Shown here one piece after another: positions 1 to 9,472 of a stretch of DNA of 64,000 bases. Numbering within the stretch: the stretch's first letter is position 1; every line of letters begins with the position of its first letter. Where the stretch lies: assembly GCA_943736015.1 (NCBI GenBank), contig OX031058.1, positions 23,275,001 through 23,339,000 on the forward strand. The letters are read 5' to 3'. This DNA comes from Tridacna crocea. Taxonomy: Eukaryota; Mollusca; Bivalvia; Cardiida; Cardiidae. The notes beneath the pieces were generated by a model, which made no database searches, was not told the origin of the DNA, and was given only the letters and a program-made list of their open reading frames with translations. The translations under genes were made by a program, and so were the position numbers.

Positions 1-125
1 CAGGCTTCCCTAGAGTTTCTTTAACCAGTATTCTGCACATAATACTTTCCAAGCCAGTGGCTTGCTTGCCCTTATAACCATCATAGTACCTATGGTCAGA
101 GGTGAGAGGGAAATGAATCAGTAAC
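1..125 (-). repeat. SINE-2 fragment
   Basis: On the minus strand this stretch matches the body of the tRNA-headed repeats at 19.6 and 21.2 kb, with the shared words GGCTTGGAAAG, GTGCAGA and CTGGTTAAA in the same order. The tRNA-like head is absent, so this is a 5'-truncated copy cut by the window edge. Confidence 0.5.
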
Positions 126-344
126 CATGACAACCATCAATCCGCAGATAAGAAATTTGCCAAGCAAGGAACCAAAGGGCTTAGCTAAAAGGTTAGTAAC
201 AATGTCAATGTAACTACAGGAACAGTTGTTTGTGACATCCCTGCATTGGACAGCTCGTGCAAACTGCCTGTCTAGTATTGACACCAGTGACATCATTATT
301 TCAGTTAGATCTAGGTGGTAAGTGAACCATTGTCTTTGTCTTCC

Positions 345-470
345 TGGGAGCTTTTTTTACCTGTACTTTACACAAGACCCTTCCTGATCAGTAACTGGCT
401 GCTTTCCCAATACAATTATCTCTGTAACAATTACCAGAAGAGTGGAATGAATCCTGCAATTATGGCTGCC
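345..470 (-). repeat. SINE-2 fragment, degenerate
   Basis: Read on minus it contains GATTCATTCC, then GGGAAAGCAGCCAGT, in the order seen in the SINE-2 body. It is heavily diverged and abuts a Mite-B copy. Confidence 0.4.
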
Positions 471-471
471 A

Positions 472-657
472 TAACCCTTTACTCCATAGATACCCATTTC
501 TATGCATTGTTTGTAGGAGCCTTTGGAAAACATTGTGGCAAAAGGTGAAATAGCTTGTGACGAGCAATTTCACCTTTGTCACAATGTTTTCTATGCTATC
601 AAAAGGTATCATATACACATAAAATACAGCTTCATCCTTGCTGTTATTTAGGGTCAA
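472..657 (+). mobile_element. Mite-B copy, right end lost
   Basis: This is the first of four Mite-B loci. The family starts ACCCTTTACTCCATAG, has a central palindrome around TTGCTCGTGACGAGCAA, and ends near CTGTTATTTAGGGTCAATTAGAG. This copy stops at GGGTCAATTA, where the neighbouring foldback begins. Confidence 0.7.
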
Positions 658-659
658 TT

Positions 660-836
660 AAGAAATAATCTTCTTTCTATCGTGGTATATCGTTCAATAA
701 ACCATGGTTGTGAGTTATGAGGCACAATAAATAATCCACGAGGGCGATAGCCCGAGTGGTTTATTCTTTGCACCTCATAACTCACAACGTGGTTTATTGA
801 ACGATATACCACGACAGAAGGAAGATTATTTCGATT
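660..836. mobile_element. Foldback MITE, ~175 bp
   Basis: Two arms of about 70 bp are inverted copies: the left contains CGTGGTATATCGTTCAATAA, the right its complement TTATTGAACGATATACCACG, with CTCATAACTCACAA mirrored further in. The spacer holds a small GC-rich hairpin (GAGGGCGATAGCCCGAG). No ORF is present. It lies directly against the truncated Mite-B. Confidence 0.75.
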
Positions 837-1088
837 CATGGCCATGATTCTTAGTGAAATGAAAACAAGTTCAAACTTAGAGTAAAAACGCGGATGAAGA
901 TTATGATCCATTGAATAACTCACTCATTGAATGACGTCACTCAATATAGGATGATGTCACTCTACAAGGATTGTTACAGATTTTACCACGTTTTCCTTGC
1001 ACTGTACATGTTTATAGAGCCAAAGTCGCGTGCCATGTTAGAATTAGAGATACCATATAGAAATGTCTTAAATCGTCTTGTTTGGTAA

Positions 1089-1205
1089 GGTCAGTTTTGA
1101 ACATTTTACCAGGAGCCTTTTGAGAAACTTGTGGGAAAAAGAGAAAATGCTGGTAACCAGCATTTTCTCCTTTTCCCACAATGTTTTCCACACTTTCACT
1201 GACAG
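1089..1205 (+). mobile_element. Mite-A fragment (palindrome core)
   Basis: Contains GAGCCTTTTGAGAAAC, the palindrome around GCTGGTAACCAGC and the right flank to the CACTTTCACTGACAG region. The CCCTTTACC terminus and the distal right arm are missing. Confidence 0.6.
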
Positions 1206-1225
1206 TAACCATTTTTTAGCTAAAC

Positions 1226-1454
1226 TTAACCCTTTACCATACGACAAATTTTTGGACTGGTCCAAATTGAGAGAATTTGCAGACAACAAAATGAATGTGA
1301 CTGAAAAGTTAAAATAAGCCATGGGAAGAGTAGAAAACATTGTGGGAAAAGGAGAAAACGCTGGTTACCAGCATTTTCTCCTTTTCCCACAGTGTTTTCA
1401 AAAGGCTTCTTTCTCAGGGGCATCAAAAGTAGGGATTGTGTGGTAATGGGTTAA
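1226..1454 (-). mobile_element. Mite-A copy, full length
   Basis: A reference-quality copy of the family. TTAA is at both ends (1226-1229, 1451-1454), with terminal inverted repeats AACCCTTTACCA / GGTAATGGGTT. The conserved arm reads CAAATTGA then TTTGCAGAC. The palindrome is centred on CTGGTTACCAG, followed by CAAAAGGCTTCTTTCTCAGG. The four-base TTAA target and CCC..GGG ends are typical of piggyBac-type elements. There is no transposase. Here 'minus' means the CAAATTGAAAGC arm comes first. Confidence 0.85.
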
Positions 1455-1577
1455 TATCATCTGCAAACTTTTAATGTTCTCAATTTGAATCAGTCCCAAA
1501 TTTTGTTGTTTGGTAAAAAGGAAGTACATTGTATGTTCAATTTTGGACAAGTCTGTATTATATCTGCTGATTAACAG

Positions 1578-1765
1578 TTAACCCTCGTTTCTTTACCGAA
1601 CAACAAAATTTTGGGCTCCATCAAATTGAAAGCATTTGCAGATAAAAATTGAATGTGGCTCATAAGATGATTTCTGACTTTGACTGGAAAGAAAATAATG
1701 TGTGGTTAAAGTTGAAAATACTGTCAATCAGTATTTTTCTCGTTTTCCCACCATGTCTCTCACAG
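1578..1765 (-). mobile_element. Mite-A copy, diverged
   Basis: Begins TTAACCCTCGTTTC and carries CAAATTGAAAGCATTTGC. The palindrome is degraded but still symmetric around ACTGTCAATCAGTA. The right end is not recognisable. Confidence 0.55.
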
Positions 1766-1941
1766 ACTTTTTAAATAATTCTAAGTTTAAACTTGAGATG
1801 TGTGTTAAAGCAACTACATTTGATATATTGGTCAGGTGAGGATCAAGATAAGACTCAACAAAATTATGCAGTCTAATCAGTGATCTAGTCACTGTCTGCT
1901 TGGCTGTTACACTGAGACTTGATGAGAGAAATCTTAAAATT

Positions 1942-2379
1942 TTAACTCTTTACTCCATAGAGACACATTTCTATGCATTGCTTGTAGGAGCCTTTGGAAA
2001 ACATTGTGGCATTGTGACAAGCAATTTCACCTTTTGTCACAATGTTTTCTATGCTATCAAAAGGCGTTATTTACACATAAGAAACGGCTTCATCCTTGCT
2101 GTCATTTAGGGTCAATTAGAGACGCCATAGAAATGCCTTATCCCATTACCACTCAATCCCTACTTTTGACGCCCTGAGAAAGAAGCCTTTTGAAAACACT
2201 GTGGGAAAAGGAGAAAATGCTGGTAACCAGCATTTTCTCCTTTTCCCACAGTGTTTTCTACCCTTTCCAGAACAAGTTTCAATTTTTCAGTCACCTTTAT
2301 TTTGTCGTCTGCAAATGCTTTCAATTTGGACCAGTCCAAAATTTTCGCGTGTGGTAATGAGTTAAGGGGTAAAGGGTTA
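1942..2379 (+). mobile_element. Mite-B copy interrupted by Mite-A
   Basis: The left part runs from TTAACTCTTTACTCCATAG to AATGCCTTA. The expected right end GGGGTAAAGGGTTA resumes only after 2365, beyond an intervening Mite-A. Part of the left palindrome arm is deleted (GTGGCATTGTGACAAGC). Confidence 0.7.
2137..2365 (+). mobile_element. Mite-A nested in Mite-B
   Basis: Runs from CCCATTACCACTCAATCCC to GTGTGGTAATGAGTTAA with an intact palindrome (GCTGGTAACCAGC). The host's TTAT/TTAA sequence flanks it, so it inserted near the Mite-B right end. Confidence 0.8.
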
Positions 2380-2561
2380 TATAAACTGGTCTTGCTCCTG
2401 GAATGAATGAGTTTAATAGAGTTATACACCAGGCTCTAAGACACAAAATTTGAGAGAGAAAATCAATCTGAAGATCTAAATTTAGAAATAATGATATTCT
2501 TCTTTGAAAAAAAAAATGAATTTGCTGTACTTTGATCCTTGAGAGAACAATGAAACAAAAT

Positions 2562-2705
2562 TAACCCATTACTTCGTAAAACTACTTTGCAGCAGACCAC
2601 ATCTGAAAACATTCTCTTTGAAATGGGATATGTTTATCCAATTTAACACAAGTTGAAACATTGTGACAAAAGGAGAAATTGTTAACACCAGTTTCTGTTC
2701 TTGGG
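2562..2705 (+). mobile_element. Possible eroded Mite-A
   Basis: TTAACCCATTACTTCG at the left and GAAACATTGTGACAAAAGG in the middle resemble the family. The palindrome's second arm is lost. Confidence 0.3.
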
Positions 2706-2799
2706 TAAAAATTTCAGAAAATGATATGCAAAAAAATAGCAAGTCATGTGCCAGAGGTGATGTGTCCAACCTTTCCCACACAATCTTAAGCCCTATTTA

Positions 2800-3022
2800 G
2801 ATTTGATAGCCCTATAGAGAAAGTATTTAAGAATACTCTGGTAAAAGGATGAAATACTGGTAACCTGCAATTTCTCCGTTTTCCTTAGTTTTTCTCTCCC
2901 CTTAAAACATGCACAAACCTCCATAAACACAGCCATTTCTTACTAGTAGTTGTCATCTGCAACAGTAACTCAGCTTTCGATTTGCCCACGTCTAAAATTT
3001 AGTCATTTGGTAATGTGTTAGT
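2800..3022 (+). mobile_element. Eroded Mite-A
   Basis: Retains ACTGGTAACCTGCAATTTC at the centre and GTCATCTGCAAC, then CATTTGGTAATGTGTTA, at the right end, in family order. Confidence 0.5.
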
Positions 3023-3155
3023 AAGAGAATATCTTTTCTCTTTGTTTCCAAAAATAGACAAAATTGTCTGGAATAGGTTCTAGGATCGTCAATATTTGGT
3101 GGTGGGGGAACCTTATGATGTGGTAACCACATCCTTTCTCGAGATATTATGTACT

Positions 3156-3384
3156 TTAACCCTTTAATCTTAACCAAACAAAATTTTATACTTGTCCAAA
3201 CTGAAACCATTCGCACATAACAAAATAAGCATGACTCAATAAAAGTCTGTTTTTGGAAGGGTAGAAAACATTGTGGAAAAAGGAGAAAATGCTGGTTATC
3301 AGCATTTATTCCTTTTCCCACAATGTTTTCAAAAGCTTTTTCTTCAAGGTTGTTACAATTCCGAATCATTTGGTAAAGACTTAG
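3156..3384 (-). mobile_element. Mite-A copy
   Basis: TTAACCCTTTAATC lies at the left end. The centre has GCTGGTTATCAGC with slightly mismatched arms, and the copy ends near TTTGGTAAAGACTTAG. Confidence 0.65.
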
Positions 3385-3387
3385 CTC

Positions 3388-3518
3388 GCTACCAAACAAC
3401 AAAATTGTAGACTGTTCCAAACTCAAAACAATTTTACAGACAAAGTTTTACATGTGGCTCAAATAATTACCCGGTATATTTTGTGTCTGAAAAAATAGGT
3501 ACCATTGTGGGAAAAGGA
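3388..3518 (-). mobile_element. Mite-A left half, cut at the palindrome
   Basis: Runs from TACCAAACAACAAAATTG to ATTGTGGGAAAAGGAG and then stops inside the left palindrome arm, where another copy begins with TTAACCC. The matching right half is absent. Confidence 0.6.
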
Positions 3519-3662
3519 GTTAACCCTTTCCCAAACGACAAACTTTTGGACTACACCAAATTGAAAGCATTTGCAGATGACAAATCAACTCTTGCTGAAA
3601 AGACGATTTCTGTCCATGATAGGGTAGAAAACATTGTGGGAAAAGGAGAAAATGCTGGTTTT
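3519..3662 (-). mobile_element. Mite-A left half ending at the palindrome centre
   Basis: TTAACCCTTTCCCAAACGAC opens the copy. It ends at AAAATGCTGGTT, the exact centre of the palindrome, after which SINE-2-like sequence follows. Confidence 0.65.
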
Positions 3663-3669
3663 GAGGATT

Positions 3670-3835
3670 AATGATAGTAATTAAGACAGGATTAATTCCT
3701 CTCACACCACCGATAATCACTTTGATAATTTTTATTAGGGAAAGCAGCCAGTGGCTTTAAAAGAATAAAGTGCAGAGTACTGGTAATAGAAACTCTAAGA
3801 GAGCATAGATAGTTGCCTGGGTTCCGATCCCTTAT
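3670..3835 (+). repeat. SINE-2 fragment
   Basis: Contains CAGGATTAATTCCTCTC, GGGAAAGCAGCCAGTGGC and GTGCAGAGTACTGG in SINE-2 order. It has no tRNA-like head. Confidence 0.55.
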
Positions 3836-3940
3836 ATTTTTTTTTTCTCCTTTTCTGTCACATTGACATAAATTGGTAAAAAAATTACAGCCTAAGGAAC
3901 ATTCCAAAACTGATCAGAGCTACTTGTAGTTTAGTCTATC

Positions 3941-4227
3941 TCAAAGTGGGATAAGCCCGCCCGGTGGCTCAGTGGCAAGCGCATCGGACTCATGACCTGG
4001 TGGTTGTGAGTTCGATACCTGGTTGAGGGGAATTTTCTTTCCGGCGTATTTTTGCCTCTCACCTCTGCTGGAGCATGTGAGAAAAGTAGTTGGTGGCTTT
4101 GGAAAGAAAATAGTGTTAGTACCGGTGTGAGAAAGCCAGGAAACACATGTGCGTCACCGACCACCACGACATGACCTAAGCTGTTAAAGTGGCGTTAAAT
4201 CCCAACTCAACCAATCAAAGTGGGATA
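3941..4227 (+). mobile_element. SINE-1, complete with target duplication
   Basis: The tRNA-like head begins GCCCGCCCGGTGGCTCAG (A-box region). It has a CAT at the anticodon-loop position and a B-box-like GTGAGTTCGATACC. The body has CTTTCCGGCGTATTTTTGCC and CACATGTGCGTCACCGACC. The 13-bp direct repeat TCAAAGTGGGATA flanks it exactly (3941-3953 and 4215-4227), showing retroposition. A second copy lies in minus orientation at 36.1 kb. Confidence 0.85.
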
Positions 4228-4329
4228 TATCTAAGATGTTGCGGCAATTTTTTTCAAATGTAAATGACTGAAAATAGAAACATATTCACTACATACCAAA
4301 TAAAAAAGCTCTATGCCTTCAAGTGTTAG

Positions 4330-4786
4330 AAAAGAAGAATTTTAAAGTTTTGTTTGTTTGTTTATTCCTTTGTTCGAACTTGTGGCCCCCCCTGGGACAG
4401 GGCCAGTTTTTACCCCAGGGGCATCATTAGAGAGGTCCACTTGGAGATGCTATATACCAAATGTGAAAGCTCTATACTTTACAGTTTTAGAGAAGAATAA
4501 TTTTAAAGTTTTCATCTTTGTCCCTAAGTTAGAACTTTTATAAATGTGACTCCCTGGGACAGGGCCAGTTTTTGACCCAAGGGCCATCAAATGAACAAAC
4601 TTGGTAGAGGTCCACTAGGAGAAACATGTACCAGATGCCAAATATCAAAGTTCCAGTCACCTTCCAATTTCAGAGAAGAAGTATTTTACAGTTTTCCTTC
4701 TTTGTCCCTATGTTCAAACTTGTGACCCTGCGTGTAGGGCCAGTTTTAACCCCAGGAGCATCATATAAACAAACTTAACAGAGGTC
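4330..4786 (+). repeat. ~150-bp tandem array, 5' part of a hairpin-capped element
   Basis: About three monomers share GGGCCAGTTTTGACCC, GAGGTCCACTAGGAGATGC and TTTCAGAGAAGAAG with the 32.5-34.0 kb array. No hairpin cap is seen on the left. The array stops within a monomer (GAGGTCCAC) where a GTTCATGAAC-rich element begins. Confidence 0.7.
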
Positions 4787-5065
4787 CACCCCTGCGAGAA
4801 GTTTCATGAACTGTTCATGAACTGTTCATGAAACACAAATTTTGCCTTTCATGAATTTTTTGTTCATGAACCAAAGTTCATGAACTGTAAGGAAGTTCAA
4901 GAACTGTTCATGAACTGCAAAATTGTGCCTTTCATGAATTTTTTGTTCATGAACCAAAGTTCATGAACTGCACTGCAAGGAAGTTCAAGAAACTTAAACG
5001 AACCCTTTTTGTAGTTCATGAATTTGCAGTTCATGAACATTCACAGAAAGTTCATGAATATTCTG
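4787..5065. repeat. GTTCATGAAC-rich element, left part
   Basis: Opens CCCCTGCGAGAAG, like the TIR of the elements at 8.4 kb, followed by more than ten TTCATGAA palindromes at irregular 15-30 bp spacing. No right terminus is found here. Confidence 0.6.
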
Positions 5066-5306
5066 TAACTGCCATGGTGTATAAAAATTCACCTTAATAT
5101 AAACCCTTAACATTGTTTATGCTATGGATGACAACTACAACATTTAGTAGCAACCACGACCAAAACCACATGACATAAGCTCTCAGATACTTTGTACCAG
5201 TAAGCTAAAAGGCAACAAACCTAACAAACAAGAAGCTCACTATATGAAATTTATACATTGAAATTTATAAAGTATACATATAAAACCAAATACTTGAAAC
5301 ACCAAC

Positions 5307-5534
5307 TTAACCCATTACAACACAATCCCTACTTTTGACGACCCTGAGAAAGAAGCCTTTGGAAAACATTATGGGAAAAGGAGAAAATGCTGGTAACCAG
5401 CATTTTCTCCTTTTCCCACAATGTTTTCTACCCTTCTCGAAACAAATTTCAAATTTTCAATTACTTTTATTTTGTCATCTGCAAATGCTTCGATTTGGAC
5501 AAACCTAAAATTTTGTTGTTTGGTAATGAGTTAA
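5307..5534 (+). mobile_element. Mite-A copy, full length
   Basis: TTAA is present at both ends, with CCCATTACAACACAATCCC at the left and GTTTGGTAATGAG at the right. The palindrome is nearly perfect, with one mismatch (ATTATGGG against CCCACAAT). Confidence 0.85.
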
Positions 5535-5554
5535 ACACATGCAGGTGACTTTTG

Positions 5555-5735
5555 AAAACACTTGCAAAAGGAGAAGTGTCCATTTTCTTTTCTTCATCCA
5601 TGTTGATTTTCTTTTCGATGATGTCATCTACTTTCTTTCCGGTGTCTAGGTATTTCTCCAAACGTTCTTCTATTTTCTTCAACTCTCTCCTCCCACATTT
5701 GGCATCATCTTCAAGTTTCCTTATTCTTCTTTAAC
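5555..5735 (-). pseudogene. Possible coding remnant, charged coiled-coil-like
   Basis: The minus strand reads as a strongly charged peptide, for example RELKKIEERLEKYLDTGKK followed by VDDIIEKKINMDEEKK. This is unlike the surrounding repeats and is compatible with a coiled coil. A TAA sits just upstream in frame and the downstream end runs into Mite-A sequence, so at most a broken exon is present. I do not recognise a family. The opposite strand is also open but is Ser/Phe-rich low complexity, as expected for an antisense of Lys/Glu-rich sequence. Confidence 0.3.
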
Positions 5736-5811
5736 TGAAAAAAATTCATTGTTCAGGATGAATTGATTTAACTGTAAAGAAGTATGCAATTAGTGCTTAA
5801 ATATAGGATCT

Positions 5812-5945
5812 GCCATAAGTGGGCTTTTGAGGTAAGATTTTATTAAATGAGTCAGGGAAATGTTATTAAGCCAGCCTGTGGCGAGCTTAATAACATTTTT
5901 CCTTGACGAGTGAAATTAAATTCTATCTCAAATGTCCACGAATGT
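5812..5945. mobile_element. Foldback element
   Basis: GGAAATGTTATTAAGC and its inverted partner GCTTAATAACATTTTTCC flank a short GC-rich spacer. The arms continue outward (TTGAGGTAAGATTTTATT against AATTAAATTCTATCTCAA) with mismatches. Confidence 0.65.
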
Positions 5946-6220
5946 CAGCTTCTGATTTATCACGTAACAGCATTTCACAAAATATAGATTAAATCATGAA
6001 ATGATGCAAAAACATTCATAAATGAACCCCCGGTAATATCCATAACTTAAGACCCATTCACTTCTATGTAATATGTACAGAATGATGTCAAAAATGACGT
6101 CACAAAAATGTGATATCAAATCTGTATAAGAAAATTCGTAATGGGTATATTTCACTGAAAACAGAGGTTATGTGATAAACACATGTATATACCAAGTCAC
6201 AAACACTCCTGTGGCTGCTG

Positions 6221-6450
6221 TTACCCCTTTACCAAAGGACAAAATAGTAGACTAGTCCAAATTGAAAGCACTTGCAGACAACAAAATAAACGTAACTCAA
6301 AAATTGAAATTTGTTTTCAGCAGGGTAAAAAATCATTGTTGGAAAAGGAGTAAATGCTGGTTACCAGCATTTTCCCTTTTTCCCACAATGTTTTCAAAAG
6401 GCTTCTATCTCAGGTTCGTAAAATCCAGGGATTGTTTGGTAAAGGGTTAA
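6221..6450 (-). mobile_element. Mite-A copy
   Basis: Left end TTACCCCTTTACC, right end GTTTGGTAAAGGGTTAA. The palindrome retains GCTGGTTACCAGC but has an extra base in the left arm (CATTGTTGGAAAAGG). Confidence 0.8.
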
Positions 6451-6787
6451 ACTGTGAATTGTTATTCATTTGTTTCTATGACTAATGTTTCAAAACGCAC
6501 TCAAAGAAATGCACATCATGTTTATCATTCACAGTGCATTACATACAATTCAAATTCAGTCGATCTTGTTCTAACGACCACATGTATTAAGCGACTTTTG
6601 TGCTTAACGACCGTTTTAAAGTCAACCCAAACCATTTTCCTTTATTTTTATGTTTAATTCAGCGACTGTTGTCCCACGCGCCCAACAACTGTCAATTTTG
6701 GCACGAAAATCTATCATTGATTTTAATAAGCAACCGACACTTTACCTGCACAGAGGTGTTAGATTTTCCGATCTGATGACTTGTTTG
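6451..6787. other. Stretch with nothing recognised
   Basis: It is AT-rich with no convincing exon, repeat terminus or RNA gene. Short ORFs here have no recognisable motif. Confidence 0.4.
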
Positions 6788-8420
6788 TAGTGTTGGGCAA
6801 TCGGTTTAAAATCTCAATCGATTATCGCTTTGTAATCGGAAGAGCAAACCAACTAGCTATTGATAGTACAATCGGTTTGGACTCAATTTAACTGAGAATG
6901 TCTTTTTGCTTAAAATACTGTGACAATATTGTAAACATGATAGTCTTCATAAATTAAATTTATACAGATGTTGTATTCTGCACTTTAATCAGTTTAAATA
7001 AATTACAATTAAGTTTTTTGCTTTAATCAATATCATTCATTTTGTTCCTTATAATTTCCAGATGAGTTTAAAAAAGAATCAGAAATTATCTACAGTTCAA
7101 ACATTTGCATGCAGACGACCCTCCTTCTCTCTCCTAACCCCCCCCCCCCCACCCACCACATTTTCATTTCATAAAACAACACTTTTTTCCACTCATGAAC
7201 AGAATTTTAACTTCCACTTATTGCTTTATTCAGAAATTTGTGTAAATTCACTTTTAAAATTCATTATTAAAGATAAGAAGATGGTTTGAAGTCTCTCTGA
7301 TCGGACAATGCCACGCTGCTCACTGTAGTGTCATGGGTTTTCGCGCTTTTTTGGCGATCTATTTTTCTCTTGAAAATTAGTTTCTGGAGATGTATTACTA
7401 TGTGATTTGACATCATCTTAGGTCAGTTGAAATAGCAAGTAACTTAAAAAGCTGTCACTTTACACTAGATAAGAGGAATAACACCTTCGTTACTCTGTCA
7501 TAATAGACTAGCCAGCTTCATTATCATGCGGGTGTCCGCAGCACTTTATACTGATCGTGTTTAACCCATATTTCTACAGATGCACGCACGCTAGGTTATA
7601 TGAAGTTCTAGACGATAATTTCATGCCTCAGATTGACATTTCATGAACAAAGATTAGGATGATAATGAAGCTGGTGAGCCATTTATGAGAGAGTAACAAA
7701 GGTGTTATTCCTCTTATCTAGTGTAAAGTGACAGCTTTTTAAGTTACTTGCTATTTAAACTGACTAATTGATGTTAAATCATGTAGTAATACTTCTCCAG
7801 AAACTAATTTTCAAGAAAAAATAGATCGCCAAAAAAGCGCGAAAACCTATGACACAACAGTGAGCAGTATGGCATCGTCCGATCCGAGGGACTTCAAACT
7901 ATCTTCTTATCTTTAATAATTAATTTCAAAAGTGAATTTACACAAATTTCTGAATAAGGCAATAAGTGGAAGCTAATATTCTGTTCATGAGTGGAAAAAA
8001 TCTAATATTCTGTTCACGAGTGAAAAAAAATGTTGTTTTATGAAATGAAAATATAGGTGGGAAGGGGGGGGGTAGGAGTCGTCTGCAAATGTATGTTTGA
8101 ACTACTAGGGTATATGTCTGATTCTTTTTTAACGCATTTGGAAATTATAAGGAACAAAATGAATGATATTGATGAAAGCAGAAAACTTAATTGTAATGAT
8201 ATATTTGAACTGATTAAAGTGCAGAATAAAACATCTTTAAGTTTATAAATTTAAAACATGAAGACCATCATGCTCACAATATTGTCACAGTATTTTAAGC
8301 GAAAAGACATTCTCAGTTAAATGGAGTCAAAACCGATTGTACTATCGATAGCTAGTTGGTTTGCTCGTCTGATTACAAAGCGATAATTGATTGAGATTTT
8401 AAACCAATTGCCCAACACTA
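6788..8420. mobile_element. hAT-like foldback element, 1.63 kb
   Basis: Two arms of roughly 740 bp are inverted copies across a ~140-bp spacer near 7.53-7.67 kb. The outer ends are TAGTGTTGGGCAATCGG and its complement CCAATTGCCCAACACTA. A TAGnG start is typical of hAT termini. Mirrored internal landmarks include TGCTCACTGTAGTGTCATGG / CCTATGACACAACAGTGAGCA and the G/C runs at 7139 and 8060. Arms are about 90% identical by eye. No clear 8-bp target duplication is seen and no transposase is encoded. Confidence 0.8.
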
Positions 8421-8429
8421 CAGAGACTT

Positions 8430-9462
8430 CCCCTGCGAAAAGTAGTTCTTGAATTCATGAACAATTCCTGAACTACAGTTCATGAACAATCCCATGAACA
8501 GCAAATGGCCGGTTCATGAACCGTTTGTGTTCATGAACTTTTGGTTTTGTTCCATGAACGGTTCATGAACAGTTCATGAATAACCGCTCTTAATCAGTTC
8601 AATGAACTGTTCCATGAATTAAAGTTCATGAACTGGTTGTAGTGTTTGAGACATACTTCTTTTTTGGTAGAAACTTTGAATCTTAAATCCAACCCCTCCA
8701 TTCCCATTGTTCAAAAAGGTTATGCAGCATCAAGTAGCTATTTAAGGAGTTAGAGCAAAAATGCACTTGAAGCCACACAGTAAGTTATTATTTTTTGATT
8801 TGTATAAATTTACCCCTCTTACAGTAAATATCTGCAAATTGCATGACTGAAAATGGGTTTAAGTTATTACCATCCTAATTCTTGTAGAAATTTCTTATCA
8901 GGTGATAAATAAGGATTTATACTGATATAATATTTTTGGGCTTTTCTAACTGACCAGAAATTGTTTTGATGTCCATCTTGAAATTATTTGTCGATATTTT
9001 GCAATTTTTCAAAAAAGGGAGGTAATTAATGTCTCCTTTTGTGATGAGAATAGAGTGGCCTAGATTTATAAGTGATAATTGTTAGATGGAATGAGTGGCT
9101 CAGTCAAAGTAGGACAATAATACTCATTTTTAATTATAGCACCTTTTTTAGGATACTATTACAGTGGAAATAGCTGTTTTCCATTAGAATGGTCCCACCT
9201 AAATACATCCTTGAACTTCTTAAAAAAAGCAAGTTCATGAATTGTTCAAGAACAATCAGTTCATGAACTGATGTAAGAGTCTATTTCATGAACTGTTAGT
9301 TATAGTTCATGAACATGGAGTTCATGAACCGCCAGTTCACGAACAACTACATGACAGTTCACGAATTTTTCTACCAGTTCTTGAATAATTCATGAACAGT
9401 TCATGAACCGAAAACATGTACCATGAACTGTTCATGAATTCAAGAACTACTTTTCGCAGGGG
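8430..9462. mobile_element. GTTCATGAAC-rich TIR element, copy 1
   Basis: Ends are an inverted repeat of at least 30 bp, opening CCCCTGCGAAAAGTAG and closing CTACTTTTCGCAGGGG. About 210 bp inside each end is packed with the palindrome GTTCATGAAC; the middle ~580 bp lacks it and has no ORF of note. Dense palindromic subterminal motifs usually serve as transposase-binding sites, so this is probably a non-autonomous DNA transposon. The superfamily is not recognised and no clear target duplication was found. Confidence 0.75.
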
Positions 9463-9472
9463 TTAAAGACCC

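Noticed and set aside
3955-4028. tRNA gene
   Set aside because: A- and B-box-like sequence is present, but it heads a 260-bp repeat with a 13-bp target duplication and a second genomic copy, so it is a SINE head.
7062-7289. Coding gene within the 1.6-kb foldback
   Set aside because: The frame runs through a poly-C tract and is not conserved in the other arm, so it is not a transposase remnant that I can support.
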